The notes below the pieces were generated by a model. The model was not told where the DNA came from. It saw only the letters and a program-made list of their open reading frames with translations, and ran no database searches. The position numbers and the translations under genes were made by a program. Shown here piece after piece: positions 10,366-20,019 of a stretch of DNA of 40,155 nucleotides (position 1 is its first letter; each line of letters opens with the position of its first letter). The stretch is taken from assembly GCA_002691625.1 (NCBI GenBank), contig NZIK01000099.1, positions 77,012 through 117,166 of the forward strand. The letters run 5' to 3'. The DNA is from Alteromonadaceae bacterium. GTDB lineage: Bacteria; Pseudomonadota; Gammaproteobacteria; Enterobacterales; Alteromonadaceae.

Positions 10366-11712
10366 CTACAGCGCGTACAGCTGCAGGGAAAACTGCTGTT
10401 GCCCCGTTGCACAAAGCGCTATTATCCGCCCCTTTCCGACCAAGGCCAATGGCTGCTCTGTATCACTCAATAGTAACCAGTCACTGCGCTCCCAGGGCGG
10501 CACTTGCCATTGCTTAAACCATTGTTTCAAGGGTTTATGATGCGCCTCTCCTGCCGGTTTAACCGCTAAAGATAATACTGGCTGGCTAAGCGAGAAATGG
10601 CTTTCGGCGGCGGCCATACTTACAGAACATACAGCCCCCTCTTGCCGCTTGCCAATCATTAGTTGTTGCTGCTGTGGCTCGATGGAGATGTATTCCTGAG
10701 TACTAAAACTAACGGTATTGAAACACCAGGGCGGTTGCCCTTTGTCAAGGCAGTAAAGCGTATCCTGATAACGACGTAGCTGTGTATTACCCAGCACAAT
10801 ATGAGGTTGCGCATCGGGCCTGGCTGCCAGCATTTGCTGAATTTGTGTCAGTTGCCTGGTTCCCGGCATAGCCACCTTGTTAAGTTCAAACCAACGGCGC
10901 AACAAGGCTCGTTGCCAGGCAGGCGAAGCGGCGTTTAAACCACTCACAGAAATGCGCCCGGGCTTGCCGCATAATCGCTCGAGACGCTCATCACAGACTT
11001 CATCCAGCAGGCCTTGTTGCTCGGCACATAAGCCGGCACTGCGGGAAGCCGTCTGCCCAAATGAGGGCCAGCGTCCCAGCAGTGAGGGGAGCACACTGTG
11101 GCGCAAGAAATTGCGGTCGAAGCTTTCATCACTATTGGACTCATCTTCTATCCAGCGCAGGCCATGTTGCTCAGCATACGCCAGTATTTGCGCTCGGCTG
11201 AGGGGTAATAAAGGCCTGCTAACAGGTACAGAGTGCATTTCGCTGCAAGCCGCAATCCCTGCCAACCCTTTCGGCCCTGCCCCACGCTTTAACTGGAGCA
11301 GCAGGGTTTCAAGTTGATCATTTTGATGATGGGCAGTAACGACAACGCGCCTGGCCCCTTTTGCATGGTCGCACAATGCTGCGTAACGACGCTCACGGGC
11401 ACAGGCCTCCAGACTTTCCCTGGCGCGAGGTTTTACCTCAACGGCAATCGCAGTAAAGTTTACTTCGAGCTCTGTACAAAGCGCCGCACAAAATTGCTGC
11501 CAGTCACTGGCACTAGCACTCAGGCCATGATTAACATAAACCGCTTCAATGGATGGCATAGCAAGCTCGCCGTTACGGGATAACTGCATAAGTGAATGCA
11601 ACAGCACCACGGAGTCGAGGCCACCACTTAAGCCAACAACGAGTTTTTCGGGCTGCTCGCGGGCCATCAGCGTGCTGAAATGTGTGCTTAATGCAGAAAA
11701 TACCGGATCCAT
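10366..11712 (-). CDS. tilS: tRNA(Ile)-lysidine synthase
   Basis: TilS attaches lysine to C34 of the minor tRNA-Ile(CAU), so that it reads AUA and is charged with isoleucine. The PP-loop motif SGGLDS is at residues 29-34. The N-type ATP pyrophosphatase core continues with VNHGLSASASDWQQFC and RRVVVTAHHQNDQLETLLLQLKRGAG, both typical of TilS. The middle and C-terminal tRNA-binding regions follow to 448 residues, close to the E. coli length of about 430. It follows accA, as in E. coli, but is separated from it by a strong terminator and so probably has its own promoter. Confidence 0.96.
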   Translation of the reverse strand: MDPVFSALSTHFSTLMAREQPEKLVVGLSGGLDSVVLLHSLMQLSRNGELAMPSIEAVYVNHGLSASASDWQQFCAALCTELEVNFTAIAVEVKPRARESLEACARERRYAALCDHAKGARRVVVTAHHQNDQLETLLLQLKRGAGPKGLAGIAACSEMHSVPVSRPLLPLSRAQILAYAEQHGLRWIEDESNSDESFDRNFLRHSVLPSLLGRWPSFGQTASRSAGLCAEQQGLLDEVCDERLERLCGKPGRISVSGLNAASPAWQRALLRRWFELNKVAMPGTRQLTQIQQMLAARPDAQPHIVLGNTQLRRYQDTLYCLDKGQPPWCFNTVSFSTQEYISIEPQQQQLMIGKRQEGAVCSVSMAAAESHFSLSQPVLSLAVKPAGEAHHKPLKQWFKQWQVPPWERSDWLLLSDTEQPLALVGKGRIIALCATGQQQFSLQLYAL

Positions 11713-11745
11713 AAACGGGACTTTACCAGATGAAAAACGACGTAT

Positions 11746-11771
11746 AAAAAAGGGCCGTAACCGGCCCTTTT
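11746..11771 (-). terminator. Rho-independent terminator downstream of accA
   Basis: On the minus strand AAAAGGGCCG, loop GTTA, CGGCCC and a run of six T: a textbook terminator 26 bases after the accA stop and before the tilS start. It should end the fabZ-to-accA transcript. Confidence 0.85.
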
Positions 11772-11796
11772 GTTAAGTTAATCGATTTGTTAAGGC

Positions 11797-12753
11797 CTAG
11801 CAATAACCAAATGACATCAGGCGCTCATAGCGCTCGTCCATCAGCTTATCCAGCGGCAGCGACTGTAACTGGCTCAGTTGCTGTTTCAGGGTGGCTTTCA
11901 GGTTAGCAGCCATGCTGTCGTGATCACGATGAGCGCCACCAAGTGGTTCATCAACGATGGCGTTGATAAGGCCCAGCTCTTTGATCTGCTGTGCGCTCAC
12001 GCCCATAGCTTCTGCAGCCTGAGGCGCTTTATCTGCACTCTTCCACAATATTGACGCACAGCCTTCCGGTGAGATCACGGAGTATGTGCTGTATTGCAGC
12101 ATATTCACTCGATCGCCCACGCCAATAGCCAGAGCACCACCAGAACCACCTTCACCAATAACGGTACAAATGATTGGCACCTTAAGCTCGGCCATTTCTT
12201 TCAGGTTGCGGGCAATTGCTTCACTCTGACCGCGTTCTTCGGCACCTACGCCCGGGTATGCGCCGGGAGTGTCGATAAGCGTAATAATAGGCAGGTTAAA
12301 GCGCTCTGCCATCTTCATCAGGCGCAACGCTTTACGGTAGCCCTCAGGCTTAGGCATGCCAAAGTTACGTTTAATTTTCTCTGGTACGTCACGACCTTTC
12401 TGGTGACCAATGATCATCACCGGCTGGTCATCAAGTTTAGCCAGACCACCAACAATGGCTTTATCGTCGGCATAAGCACGATCGCCGGCCAGCTCGTCGA
12501 ATTCCTGGAAGGTACGCCCCAGATAATCCAACGTGTATGGACGCATTGGATGGCGTGCCAACTGAGAAATCTGCCAGGCGCCAAGATTAGAGAAAATTTT
12601 GCCGGTTAACTCGGCACTTTTCGTGCGCAGACGGGTGATCTCTTCTTCGATCCCCACATCAAACTCACCGCCCTGATTTACCAACCGCAGCTCTTCTATT
12701 TTTGCTTCTAGTTCGGCTATTGGTTGTTCAAAATCCAAAAACTGTATACTCAT
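11797..12753 (-). CDS. accA: Acetyl-CoA carboxylase carboxyltransferase subunit alpha
   Basis: 318 residues, as in E. coli (319). With AccD it transfers carboxyl from biotin to acetyl-CoA, the committed step of fatty acid synthesis. Family landmarks are the N-terminal helix ([18 protein letters not shown]), [20 protein letters not shown] and the oxyanion-hole segment [16 protein letters not shown]. It is the last gene before a terminator and follows dnaE by 45 bases, keeping the usual lpx-rnhB-dnaE-accA order. Confidence 0.98.
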   Translation of the reverse strand: MSIQFLDFEQPIAELEAKIEELRLVNQGGEFDVGIEEEITRLRTKSAELTGKIFSNLGAWQISQLARHPMRPYTLDYLGRTFQEFDELAGDRAYADDKAIVGGLAKLDDQPVMIIGHQKGRDVPEKIKRNFGMPKPEGYRKALRLMKMAERFNLPIITLIDTPGAYPGVGAEERGQSEAIARNLKEMAELKVPIICTVIGEGGSGGALAIGVGDRVNMLQYSTYSVISPEGCASILWKSADKAPQAAEAMGVSAQQIKELGLINAIVDEPLGGAHRDHDSMAANLKATLKQQLSQLQSLPLDKLMDERYERLMSFGYC

Positions 12754-12798
12754 TGCGTGTCCTACTTTTACTCCCCGATTGGCCTGACCTTCAGCGAT

Positions 12799-15700
12799 TT
12801 AGTGAAAGGTTAGCCGAACCGACTGCTCACCCAGGCACTGTTTTAACTCGTGCAATAACTGATCTTCGGGTGTAATAAACCAGTGTGCGTCACATTTTAA
12901 AGAAACTGCCACATCCGGATGTAAAATATCTAACTGAACCGGGCAACTACCGCCCGCATAATTACGTAAAATCGACTGCAACGATGATAACTTGTCTGGT
13001 TTACACCATTGCGTGTCGACTTGCAATGCCAGGGAACGCGCATTTTTCTCACGCGCCTGAACGATATCCATGGCATCCCGGGCGGTGATTGTATTGCCCC
13101 CCGAGAAATCATCAAAGCTGACCTGTCCCTTGATGACCAAAATACGATCAGGTTCGAGCACTGATTCAAACGTTTCATACATTTCAGGGAAGAACCTAAC
13201 GTCCATTCTAGCACTTTTATCGTCAAGTGTAACAATTGCCCAGCGTCTGCCTTTCTTATTGGTCATTACCCGTACACCCAGCACCAGACCAACCGCGGTA
13301 GCCATCTGATCCTTGCCGGTGGGACGCAAATCGACCAGGCGTCCGTCCACATAGTTACGAACTTCTTCGGCATATTGGTTGATCGGGTGACCGGTTAAAT
13401 ACAATCCGAGAGTTTCTTTTTCACCGTCCAGCCAGACTTTTTCCGGCCACTCGGGGACTTCAGCAAACGCCTGACGCACTTGCTCTGGCTCAGTGGTCAG
13501 CAGTCCAAACATATCAGACTGACCAAAAGATTCGGCCTTAGCATGCTGATCGGCCGCCGCGATAGCTTCCGGAAGCGACGCCATGATAGCAGCCCGGTGC
13601 GGGCCAAGATTATCCATGGCACCCGCCAGTACCAGTTTTTCCAATACCCGTTTATTCACCCGCTTTAGATCCACTTTGGCACAGAAATCAAACAAATCAG
13701 AAAATTCGCCCTGAGTTTCCCGGGCTTCGATAATCGCTTCAATGGGGTTTTCACCCACTCCTTTGATGGCACCGATGCCGTAAACAATGCGCCCCTGAGG
13801 ATCAACGGTAAACTTATAACGCCCTTTATTAAGGTCTGGCGGCAGAATTTCCAGTCCCATCCGACCCACTTCATCCACCAGGGTCACTATCTTATCGGTG
13901 TTATCCATATCGGCCGACATTACCGCTGCCATAAACTCAGCCGGATAATGCACTTTCAGCCATAACGTCTGGTAAGACACCAGTGCGTAGGCGGCCGAGT
14001 GTGACTTGTTAAAACCGTAACCGGCGAATTTTTCCACCAAATCGAAAATTTTCATCGCGAGATCTGGGTCGATATTGTTGTTCTTCGACCCTTCCGCAAA
14101 GACCGCCCGCTGCTTTTCCATCTCTTCAGGTTTTTTCTTACCCATGGCACGACGCAGCAAGTCAGCGCCGCCAAGCGAGTAGCCGGCCATTTCCTGGGCT
14201 ATCTGCATGACCTGTTCCTGGTAGAGGATAATCCCGTAGGTGGGCTCCAGAATTTCTTTTAAGCACTCGTGCTGATAATCGGCATCAGGGTAGGAGATTT
14301 CCTCACGGCCATGCTTACGGTCGATAAAGTTATCTACCATGCCCGATTGCAGTGGCCCCGGACGGAACAGGGCCACCAATGCGATGATATCTTCAAAGCA
14401 ATCCGGCTTAAGTCGTTTGATCAGTTCTTTCATACCGCGGGATTCAAGCTGGAATACTGCGGTGGTTTCGGCGGCCTGCAATGACCGGAAACTCTTTTTG
14501 TCTTCTAACGGAATGGCGGCAATATCAACGTCTTTGCCCTGCCCTTCCTTAATCATGTCCAGTGCCCACTGGATGATGGTCAGGGTGCGTAACCCCAGGA
14601 AGTCGAACTTAACCAGACCGGCGGTTTCCACATCGTTTTTATCGAACTGTGTAACCGGGTTTTTGCCCTCATCATCACAGTAGAGCGGTGAGAAATCGGT
14701 AATTTTAGTGGGCGCAATCACCACGCCACCGGCGTGTTTACCAGCGTTTCGGGTTACCCCTTCAAGGATGCGCGCCATATCGATAAGGTCGCGGACTTCT
14801 TCATCCTGATCATACAGTTCGGGTAAACGCGGCTCGGCTTCGAAGGCTTTAGCCAGGGTCATGCCCGGATCCGGCGGAATTAATTTTGAAATGCGATCGA
14901 CAAAACCATAAGGATGACCCAGTACCCGGCCCACGTCGCGGACCACCGCTTTGGCTGCCATGGTACCAAAGGTAATGATCTGCGATACCGCATCACGGCC
15001 GTACAGCTCAGCAACATGATCGATAACCTCGTCCCGCCGATCCATACAGAAGTCGACGTCGAAGTCGGGCATCGAAACCCGCTCCGGGTTAAGGAATCGT
15101 TCGAATAGCAGGTCAAATTCCAGCGGATCCAAATCGGTGATTTTCAGGGCATAAGCCACCAGTGAGCCAGCACCAGAACCACGGCCTGGCCCTACCGGAA
15201 TGGCATTGTCCTTACTCCACTGGATAAACTCCATAACGATAAGGAAGTAACCTGGGAAACCCATCTGATTAATTACGCCGAGTTCAATTTCGAGTCGTTC
15301 GTCGTAAGCCGGGCGCTTTTTCTCGCGCACTTTTTCATCCGGGAACAAAAATTCCAAACGCTCTTCCAGGCCTTCTTCTGACACCTTTACCAGGAAGTCT
15401 TCGGTGGTCATTCCGCCGGTTGGAAACTGCGGCAGGAAGTACTCGCCCAGACGCACGGTAACATTACAGCGCTTAGCAATTTCAACGGTATTTTCAATGG
15501 CTTCTGGAATGTCTTCGAACAGCGCTACCATCTCGTCACTGCTACGCAAATACTGCTGCTCACTGTACAGTTTCGGGCGACGCTTATCATCCAGCGTGTA
15601 ACCATCATGGATACTGACGCGTATTTCATGGGCATCAAATTTATCCCGATCGATAAAGCACACTTCGTTGGTTGCTACTACGGGCAGACCGCGTTCTTCC

Positions 15701-16263
15701 GCTAACGCAAAGGCGGCGTGGTTGTAGTCTTCCTCCCCCCGCCGACCGGTACGAACCAGTTCCAGATAGAAACGATCGACAAAATGGGTCGTATAAAATG
15801 CCAAGTTATCTTCCAGCATTTTAGGGTTGTTTTTAATCAGTAGCTGACCAACATCGCCTTTGGTTCCACCTGAGAGCACAATAACGCCCCCGGCATGTTC
15901 CGCCAGCCATTGTTTATCAATCATAGCCCGATGATGGACATGGCCACGCAGATAAGCCTTCGATATCAACAAGGTGATATTTTTATAACCCTCATTGTTC
16001 ATGGCCAGTAACGTGAGGCGGAAAGGCTCATCGGCAAAATCCTCACTTTGCACCCAGAAATCGGTGCCAATGATGGGTTTTATTCCGCGGGAATGGGCTT
16101 CTGAGTAATATTTTACCAGGCCACACATATTCATCTGATCGGTGATCGCCACCGCCGGCATGCCCAGCTCTTCCACTTTGGCCAGAATAGGTTTGACCTT
16201 ATTCAGACCATCCATCATGGAAAAGTCACTGTGTACCCGTAAATGAACAAAGTTCGCTGACAT
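12799..16263 (-). CDS. dnaE: DNA polymerase III subunit alpha
   Basis: 1154 residues (E. coli 1160), the replicative polymerase. The N-terminal PHP domain opens with [15 protein letters not shown]. The catalytic palm has [15 protein letters not shown] near residue 400 with the two metal-binding aspartates, and a further catalytic segment around [11 protein letters not shown]. The fingers, a helix-hairpin-helix region, the OB domain (about 970-1060) and the C-terminal tau-binding part follow in order. ATG start, only 6 bases after the rnhB stop, so it is co-transcribed with rnhB and lpxB. Confidence 0.98.
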   Translation of the reverse strand: MSANFVHLRVHSDFSMMDGLNKVKPILAKVEELGMPAVAITDQMNMCGLVKYYSEAHSRGIKPIIGTDFWVQSEDFADEPFRLTLLAMNNEGYKNITLLISKAYLRGHVHHRAMIDKQWLAEHAGGVIVLSGGTKGDVGQLLIKNNPKMLEDNLAFYTTHFVDRFYLELVRTGRRGEEDYNHAAFALAEERGLPVVATNEVCFIDRDKFDAHEIRVSIHDGYTLDDKRRPKLYSEQQYLRSSDEMVALFEDIPEAIENTVEIAKRCNVTVRLGEYFLPQFPTGGMTTEDFLVKVSEEGLEERLEFLFPDEKVREKKRPAYDERLEIELGVINQMGFPGYFLIVMEFIQWSKDNAIPVGPGRGSGAGSLVAYALKITDLDPLEFDLLFERFLNPERVSMPDFDVDFCMDRRDEVIDHVAELYGRDAVSQIITFGTMAAKAVVRDVGRVLGHPYGFVDRISKLIPPDPGMTLAKAFEAEPRLPELYDQDEEVRDLIDMARILEGVTRNAGKHAGGVVIAPTKITDFSPLYCDDEGKNPVTQFDKNDVETAGLVKFDFLGLRTLTIIQWALDMIKEGQGKDVDIAAIPLEDKKSFRSLQAAETTAVFQLESRGMKELIKRLKPDCFEDIIALVALFRPGPLQSGMVDNFIDRKHGREEISYPDADYQHECLKEILEPTYGIILYQEQVMQIAQEMAGYSLGGADLLRRAMGKKKPEEMEKQRAVFAEGSKNNNIDPDLAMKIFDLVEKFAGYGFNKSHSAAYALVSYQTLWLKVHYPAEFMAAVMSADMDNTDKIVTLVDEVGRMGLEILPPDLNKGRYKFTVDPQGRIVYGIGAIKGVGENPIEAIIEARETQGEFSDLFDFCAKVDLKRVNKRVLEKLVLAGAMDNLGPHRAAIMASLPEAIAAADQHAKAESFGQSDMFGLLTTEPEQVRQAFAEVPEWPEKVWLDGEKETLGLYLTGHPINQYAEEVRNYVDGRLVDLRPTGKDQMATAVGLVLGVRVMTNKKGRRWAIVTLDDKSARMDVRFFPEMYETFESVLEPDRILVIKGQVSFDDFSGGNTITARDAMDIVQAREKNARSLALQVDTQWCKPDKLSSLQSILRNYAGGSCPVQLDILHPDVAVSLKCDAHWFITPEDQLLHELKQCLGEQSVRLTFH

Positions 16264-16269
16264 TTTTTA

Positions 16270-16866
16270 TTAACCTTTAGTTGTCACCGAGGATTCTGCA
16301 GCAGTAAGTAATGCCTGAACCGGTTTAAAACTTTTGCGATAACACGATAATACACCGTTGTCGGCCAGCGCTGCAAAGTGCGCTTTGGTGGGATAGCCTT
16401 TGTGCGCGGCAAAACCATACGCAGGATATTGCTTATCCAGCTCCAGCATATCGTTGTCCCGCTCCACCTTAGCCAGAATCGATGCGGCAGAAATTTCAGC
16501 ATGCAGGCTGTCGCCTTTTACCACCGCTTCTGCAGCATAAGACCAGGGCGGCAACCGGTTACCGTCCACCAGCACGTAGTCTGGCGTTAGTAACAGATTA
16601 TCTACAGCGCGGGTCATAGCCAGCATGGTCGCGTGCAGAATATTAAGTTTGTCGATTTCGGCCGGCGTTGCACGGCCAATTGCCCATGCCAGTGCTTTTT
16701 GTTTGATTTCAGCCGATAACGCGTTGCGTTTTTTCTCACTGAGTTTTTTAGAATCAGTTAGCCCCTCTATGGGATTGTTCGGGTCGAGGATCACCGCAGC
16801 GGTGACGACATCGCCCACCAAAGGGCCCCGGCCAACTTCATCCACTCCGGCAATATAGTTACTCAT
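16270..16866 (-). CDS. rnhB: Ribonuclease HII
   Basis: 198 residues. It removes ribonucleotides from RNA-DNA hybrids and initiates excision of misincorporated rNMPs. The signature [10 protein letters not shown] supplies the first catalytic Asp and Glu (D9, E10). LVDGNRLP and the segment [13 protein letters not shown] supply the remaining acidic residues. It overlaps lpxB by 8 bases, indicating coupled translation. Confidence 0.97.
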   Translation of the reverse strand: MSNYIAGVDEVGRGPLVGDVVTAAVILDPNNPIEGLTDSKKLSEKKRNALSAEIKQKALAWAIGRATPAEIDKLNILHATMLAMTRAVDNLLLTPDYVLVDGNRLPPWSYAAEAVVKGDSLHAEISAASILAKVERDNDMLELDKQYPAYGFAAHKGYPTKAHFAALADNGVLSCYRKSFKPVQALLTAAESSVTTKG

Positions 16867-18013
16867 TGATTACTTCCAGAACGGCTTCTGCCGCACGCTC
16901 ATCAGCGTTTTGCTTTAAGGACTGGTGCAATTCAACAAACCGCTCCGTTAACGCCCTGGTATCAGCGTCAAACAAGTTGAGCAGTTCACTGCAAAGCCGC
17001 CCGGGGTTTACCTCTTCTTGCAACAGCTCTGGCACCAGCGCTTCGTTAGCCAGAATATTCGGTAATGAAAAATACGCCGGTTTATATAACCACATCATCA
17101 TTTTGTGGGTTAACCATGACAACAGGTATGCCGATACCATGGGACGCTTGCATAACATGGCTTCCAGCGTGGCCGTGCCGGATGCCAAAAGAATCACATC
17201 GCTGGCAATCATCGCTTCACGAGACTGCCCCGCCACCACTATCACCCGACTATCTTTAAGCCAATCCGGTTTATTGGCTTGCAGATATTGTTCGATTTGT
17301 TGCAAACGTCTGTCATTGGCGGCCGGGATGACAACCTGACAGTAAGGCTTATGCTGCCATAATTGCTCTACCGTAGCGGTAAATACCGGCAGTAATTTAG
17401 CCACCTCACCGCCCCGACTACCGGGCAACAGAGCCAGACACTGGCTATCGTGACTCAGGCCGAGCGCGTTTCTGGCTTCAGCCTGATCCGGACACAGTGG
17501 AATAATATCGGCCATGGTATGACCGACAAACCGATAAGGAACCTGGTATTTATCGTAGACATCCTGCTCGAAGGGAAAAATCCCCAGTACACGGTTTGTG
17601 GCCCTGGCAATCTTAAAGATACGTTTTTCCCGCCAGGCCCAGACAGTTGGACTAACGTAGTGCACGGTTTTAATCCCATGCTGTTTTAAAGCGGTTTCTA
17701 CACGCAGGTTAAAATCAGGCGCATCTACGCCAATGTAAACGTGTGGAGGGTGCTTAATAAAATGAGCGATAAGTTCATTTTTAACTTTCAGAATAGGGCG
17801 GATGCTGGATAGCACTTCCACCAATCCCATCACCGAAAGAGTTTCGATATCAAACAAACTGGTGCAACCCGCCGCCTGCATATGCGGCCCGGCAATGCCT
17901 TCGAATATCGCGTCCGGGTAGCGCGTTTTCAGCGCTTTGATGAGTCCGGCGGCGAGCACGTCGCCGGACGCTTCACCGGCAACCACGGCAATGCGTAGCG
18001 CTTTGGTTGTCAT
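16859..18013 (-). CDS. lpxB: Lipid-A-disaccharide synthase
   Basis: 384 residues (E. coli 382). A GT19 glycosyltransferase at the inner face of the inner membrane that condenses UDP-2,3-diacylglucosamine with lipid X. Visible landmarks are [17 protein letters not shown] near the N-terminus, [39 protein letters not shown] and the [16 protein letters not shown] nucleotide-sugar region. It lies 3 bases after lpxA. Confidence 0.97.
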   Translation of the reverse strand: MTTKALRIAVVAGEASGDVLAAGLIKALKTRYPDAIFEGIAGPHMQAAGCTSLFDIETLSVMGLVEVLSSIRPILKVKNELIAHFIKHPPHVYIGVDAPDFNLRVETALKQHGIKTVHYVSPTVWAWREKRIFKIARATNRVLGIFPFEQDVYDKYQVPYRFVGHTMADIIPLCPDQAEARNALGLSHDSQCLALLPGSRGGEVAKLLPVFTATVEQLWQHKPYCQVVIPAANDRRLQQIEQYLQANKPDWLKDSRVIVVAGQSREAMIASDVILLASGTATLEAMLCKRPMVSAYLLSWLTHKMMMWLYKPAYFSLPNILANEALVPELLQEEVNPGRLCSELLNLFDADTRALTERFVELHQSLKQNADERAAEAVLEVINE

Positions 18014-18016
18014 CGA

Positions 18017-18787
18017 TTAACGTACGATGCCGCGTTCTGACTCCGCCAGAAACGTAATTAACATGCCAACTTCGGGATGGCCTTCTGCCATTTCGGTCAG
18101 TTTCTTAATTGCTTCTTCAACCGTGTTGTTATCGCGGTAAATTACTTTATAAGCACGCTTAATGGCCATGATGGTTTCTTTGCCAAATCCGCGACGACGA
18201 AGACCTTCAGAATTGATCCCCTGAGGGACGTGCTTGGTACCGCTAATCATCACAAAAGGAGGGATGTCGCGCAGCACGATAGCACCGCCACCGGTAAAAG
18301 CATGCTTGCCAATTTTACAGAACTGGTGAACAGCCGTGGTGCCGCCAAGAATAGCGTAATCACCAATTTCCACATGACCGGCAACCGCCACATTATTGGC
18401 CAGGATGGTGCCATTACCAATCACACAGTCGTGTGCGATGTGAGCATTCACCATCACCAGATTATCGTTTCCAATACGGGTTACGCTCTGATCCTGAACC
18501 GTACCGCGGTGTACCGTAACGCCTTCACGAAAAACGTTGTTATCACCAATAATTAACTCTGTGCGTTCGCCGGCGTATTTTTTATCCTGGCAGTCTTCAC
18601 CAATAGATGTGAACTGGTAAAAATGATTACCTCGTCCGATACGCGATGGCCCTTTAATCACCACATGCGACTCCACCCGGCAATCATCGCCAAGTACCAC
18701 GTCGTCTCCAATCACTGAAAACGGGCCAACGGCCACGTTGTTACCGAGTTTGGCATTGGGGGAAATCACTGCAGTTTCATGAATCAC
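18017..18787 (-). CDS. lpxA: UDP-N-acetylglucosamine acyltransferase
   Basis: 256 residues. The first lipid A enzyme, which transfers a 3-hydroxyacyl chain from ACP to UDP-GlcNAc. The left-handed parallel beta-helix hexapeptide repeats run through most of the protein. The catalytic histidine is H119 in NAHIAHDC, corresponding to E. coli H125. The start is GTG at 18787, one base after the fabZ stop. No later ATG preserves the N-terminal repeats, so this start is the only sensible one. Confidence 0.97.
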   Translation of the reverse strand: MIHETAVISPNAKLGNNVAVGPFSVIGDDVVLGDDCRVESHVVIKGPSRIGRGNHFYQFTSIGEDCQDKKYAGERTELIIGDNNVFREGVTVHRGTVQDQSVTRIGNDNLVMVNAHIAHDCVIGNGTILANNVAVAGHVEIGDYAILGGTTAVHQFCKIGKHAFTGGGAIVLRDIPPFVMISGTKHVPQGINSEGLRRRGFGKETIMAIKRAYKVIYRDNNTVEEAIKKLTEMAEGHPEVGMLITFLAESERGIVR

Positions 18788-18788
18788 G

Positions 18789-19238
18789 TTAATCTTTCTC
18801 TCTCATTGCACACATAAACTCTGCGCAGCAGGCTTCTTCACCGTCGACACTCGCGACGCCTTTGAACTTCCAAATCCCACGACGCTCTTTAACCAAGCTT
18901 ACGTCAAATTCTAGTTTGTCGCCTGGCGTTACCGGGCGCTTAAAACGCGCGTTGTCTATTCCTGCGTATAAATATAGCTTATCGTTTTTACCTATGGTCT
19001 TAAATCCCAGTACCCCGGCGGCCTGCGCCATTGCTTCCAGGATCAATACCCCCGGAAAAATCGGATAATCAGGAAAATGTCCGGTAAAACAAGGTTCGTT
19101 GAGGGTAATGTTTTTATACGCTTTGATGCTAACACCCAGTTCATAATCCGTCACTCTGTCAATAAGCAGAAACGGATAACGATGAGGTAGCAAATCCATA
19201 ATTTCACGGATTTCGATAGTATTAAGTGGGTTGGCCAA
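18789..19238 (-). CDS. fabZ: 3-hydroxyacyl-[acyl-carrier-protein] dehydratase
   Basis: 149 residues. A hotdog-fold dehydratase of the fatty acid elongation cycle that also controls the hydroxyacyl-ACP pool used by Lpx[15 protein letters not shown] is the family signature, and [22 protein letters not shown] places the catalytic histidine at 54 and glutamate at 68. The start is TTG at 19238, supported by AAGGAG about 7 bases upstream; from memory, E. coli fabZ also starts with TTG. Unusually there is no lpxD before it; instead there is a terminator and a possible new promoter. Confidence 0.97.
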   Translation of the reverse strand: MANPLNTIEIREIMDLLPHRYPFLLIDRVTDYELGVSIKAYKNITLNEPCFTGHFPDYPIFPGVLILEAMAQAAGVLGFKTIGKNDKLYLYAGIDNARFKRPVTPGDKLEFDVSLVKERRGIWKFKGVASVDGEEACCAEFMCAMREKD

Positions 19239-19302
19239 AAATTATCTCCTTCGACACGGTGCAAGCAGACAACTCCCTTGATGGTGACTTTGTCGCTATA
19301 AC

Positions 19303-19331
19303 TTCATATGGGCGGCAACCTTACGCGTTAA
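19303..19331 (-). promoter_or_regulatory. Possible promoter for fabZ-lpxA-lpxB-rnhB-dnaE-accA
   Basis: On the minus strand TTAACG, 17 bases, TATGAA (4 of 6 each), located directly after the ompH terminator and about 65 bases before fabZ. Weak by sequence, but a promoter is expected here if the upstream terminator works. Confidence 0.3.
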
Positions 19332-19337
19332 TCACTT

Positions 19338-19375
19338 AAAAACAAATCAGACCAACACACTGCGCTGGCCTGATT
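19338..19375 (-). terminator. Terminator between ompH and fabZ
   Basis: On the minus strand AATCAGGCCA and TGGTCTGATT form a 10-base-pair stem (one G-T pair) with an 11-base loop, followed by TTGTTTTT. It sits at the position normally taken by lpxD and should separate the bamA-ompH transcript from the fabZ group. Confidence 0.65.
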
Positions 19376-19464
19376 GATTAAGAGTAGATACTAGTTGTTG
19401 CTGTAAGTACCTGCTGACTTACAGAGCAGAATTAAACGTCGGCTCTGTATTTACCAGCCACTGA

Positions 19465-19980
19465 TTAGTTTAATTTGCTCAGCTGATCCAGGACTTTTTG
19501 TGACAGGTCGTTGCTTTCGTCTGCATAAACCCCAGCCGGTGCATCAAGTACCAGATCGTAGTCGTTGTCTGCTGCAACTGAATCAATTGCTTGCTTGATA
19601 AGCGCTAAGATTTTGTTACGCTCTTCATTCTGCCGACGCTGAATATTTTGCTGTAGTGGCTGCACTTTCTGAGAAAGTTGCTCACGAACAGTCAGAATTT
19701 TCTCTTCCAGCTCTTTCTTTTCGGTGGCGCTCATGGTTGCCGCGTCACGCTGTAGTTTCTCAGCATATAACTGGCCATCACGTTGTAACATGTTGACTTC
19801 GTCAACCTGCTCTTTGAATTCCATAGAAATGGCATTCTGGATCTCAGCCGCTTGCGGCAGCGCCTGAAAAATACCTTGCACGTTTACCACGCCGATTTTT
19901 TGTTCTGCCATTGCTGCAGAACTAAACATCGCACTACCTAACATTGCCGATGCAATTGCGTATTTTGCCAACTGTTTCAA
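19465..19980 (-). CDS. ompH: OmpH/Skp-family periplasmic chaperone
   Basis: 171 residues. A signal peptide (cleavage after SSAAMA near 25) precedes KIGVVNVQGIFQALPQ, the conserved start of Skp. A long charged coiled coil (about 45-125), the chaperone tentacle, follows, and the protein ends in a short beta-strand part (YDLVLDAPAGVYA). Skp holds unfolded outer-membrane proteins on their way to BamA, its upstream neighbour. The start is TTG at 19980, supported by AAGGAG 7 bases upstream. The next ATG would cut into the signal peptide. A 39-base gap separates it from bamA. Confidence 0.95.
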   Translation of the reverse strand: MKQLAKYAIASAMLGSAMFSSAAMAEQKIGVVNVQGIFQALPQAAEIQNAISMEFKEQVDEVNMLQRDGQLYAEKLQRDAATMSATEKKELEEKILTVREQLSQKVQPLQQNIQRRQNEERNKILALIKQAIDSVAADNDYDLVLDAPAGVYADESNDLSQKVLDQLSKLN

Positions 19981-20019
19981 AAGGTGCTCCTTTTATTTTC
20001 TGGTCTGTGCCAGCTACTA

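Noticed and set aside
12094..12609. A 171-codon plus-strand open frame inside accA
   Set aside because: Antisense of a conserved gene; no ribosome-binding site and no family resemblance.
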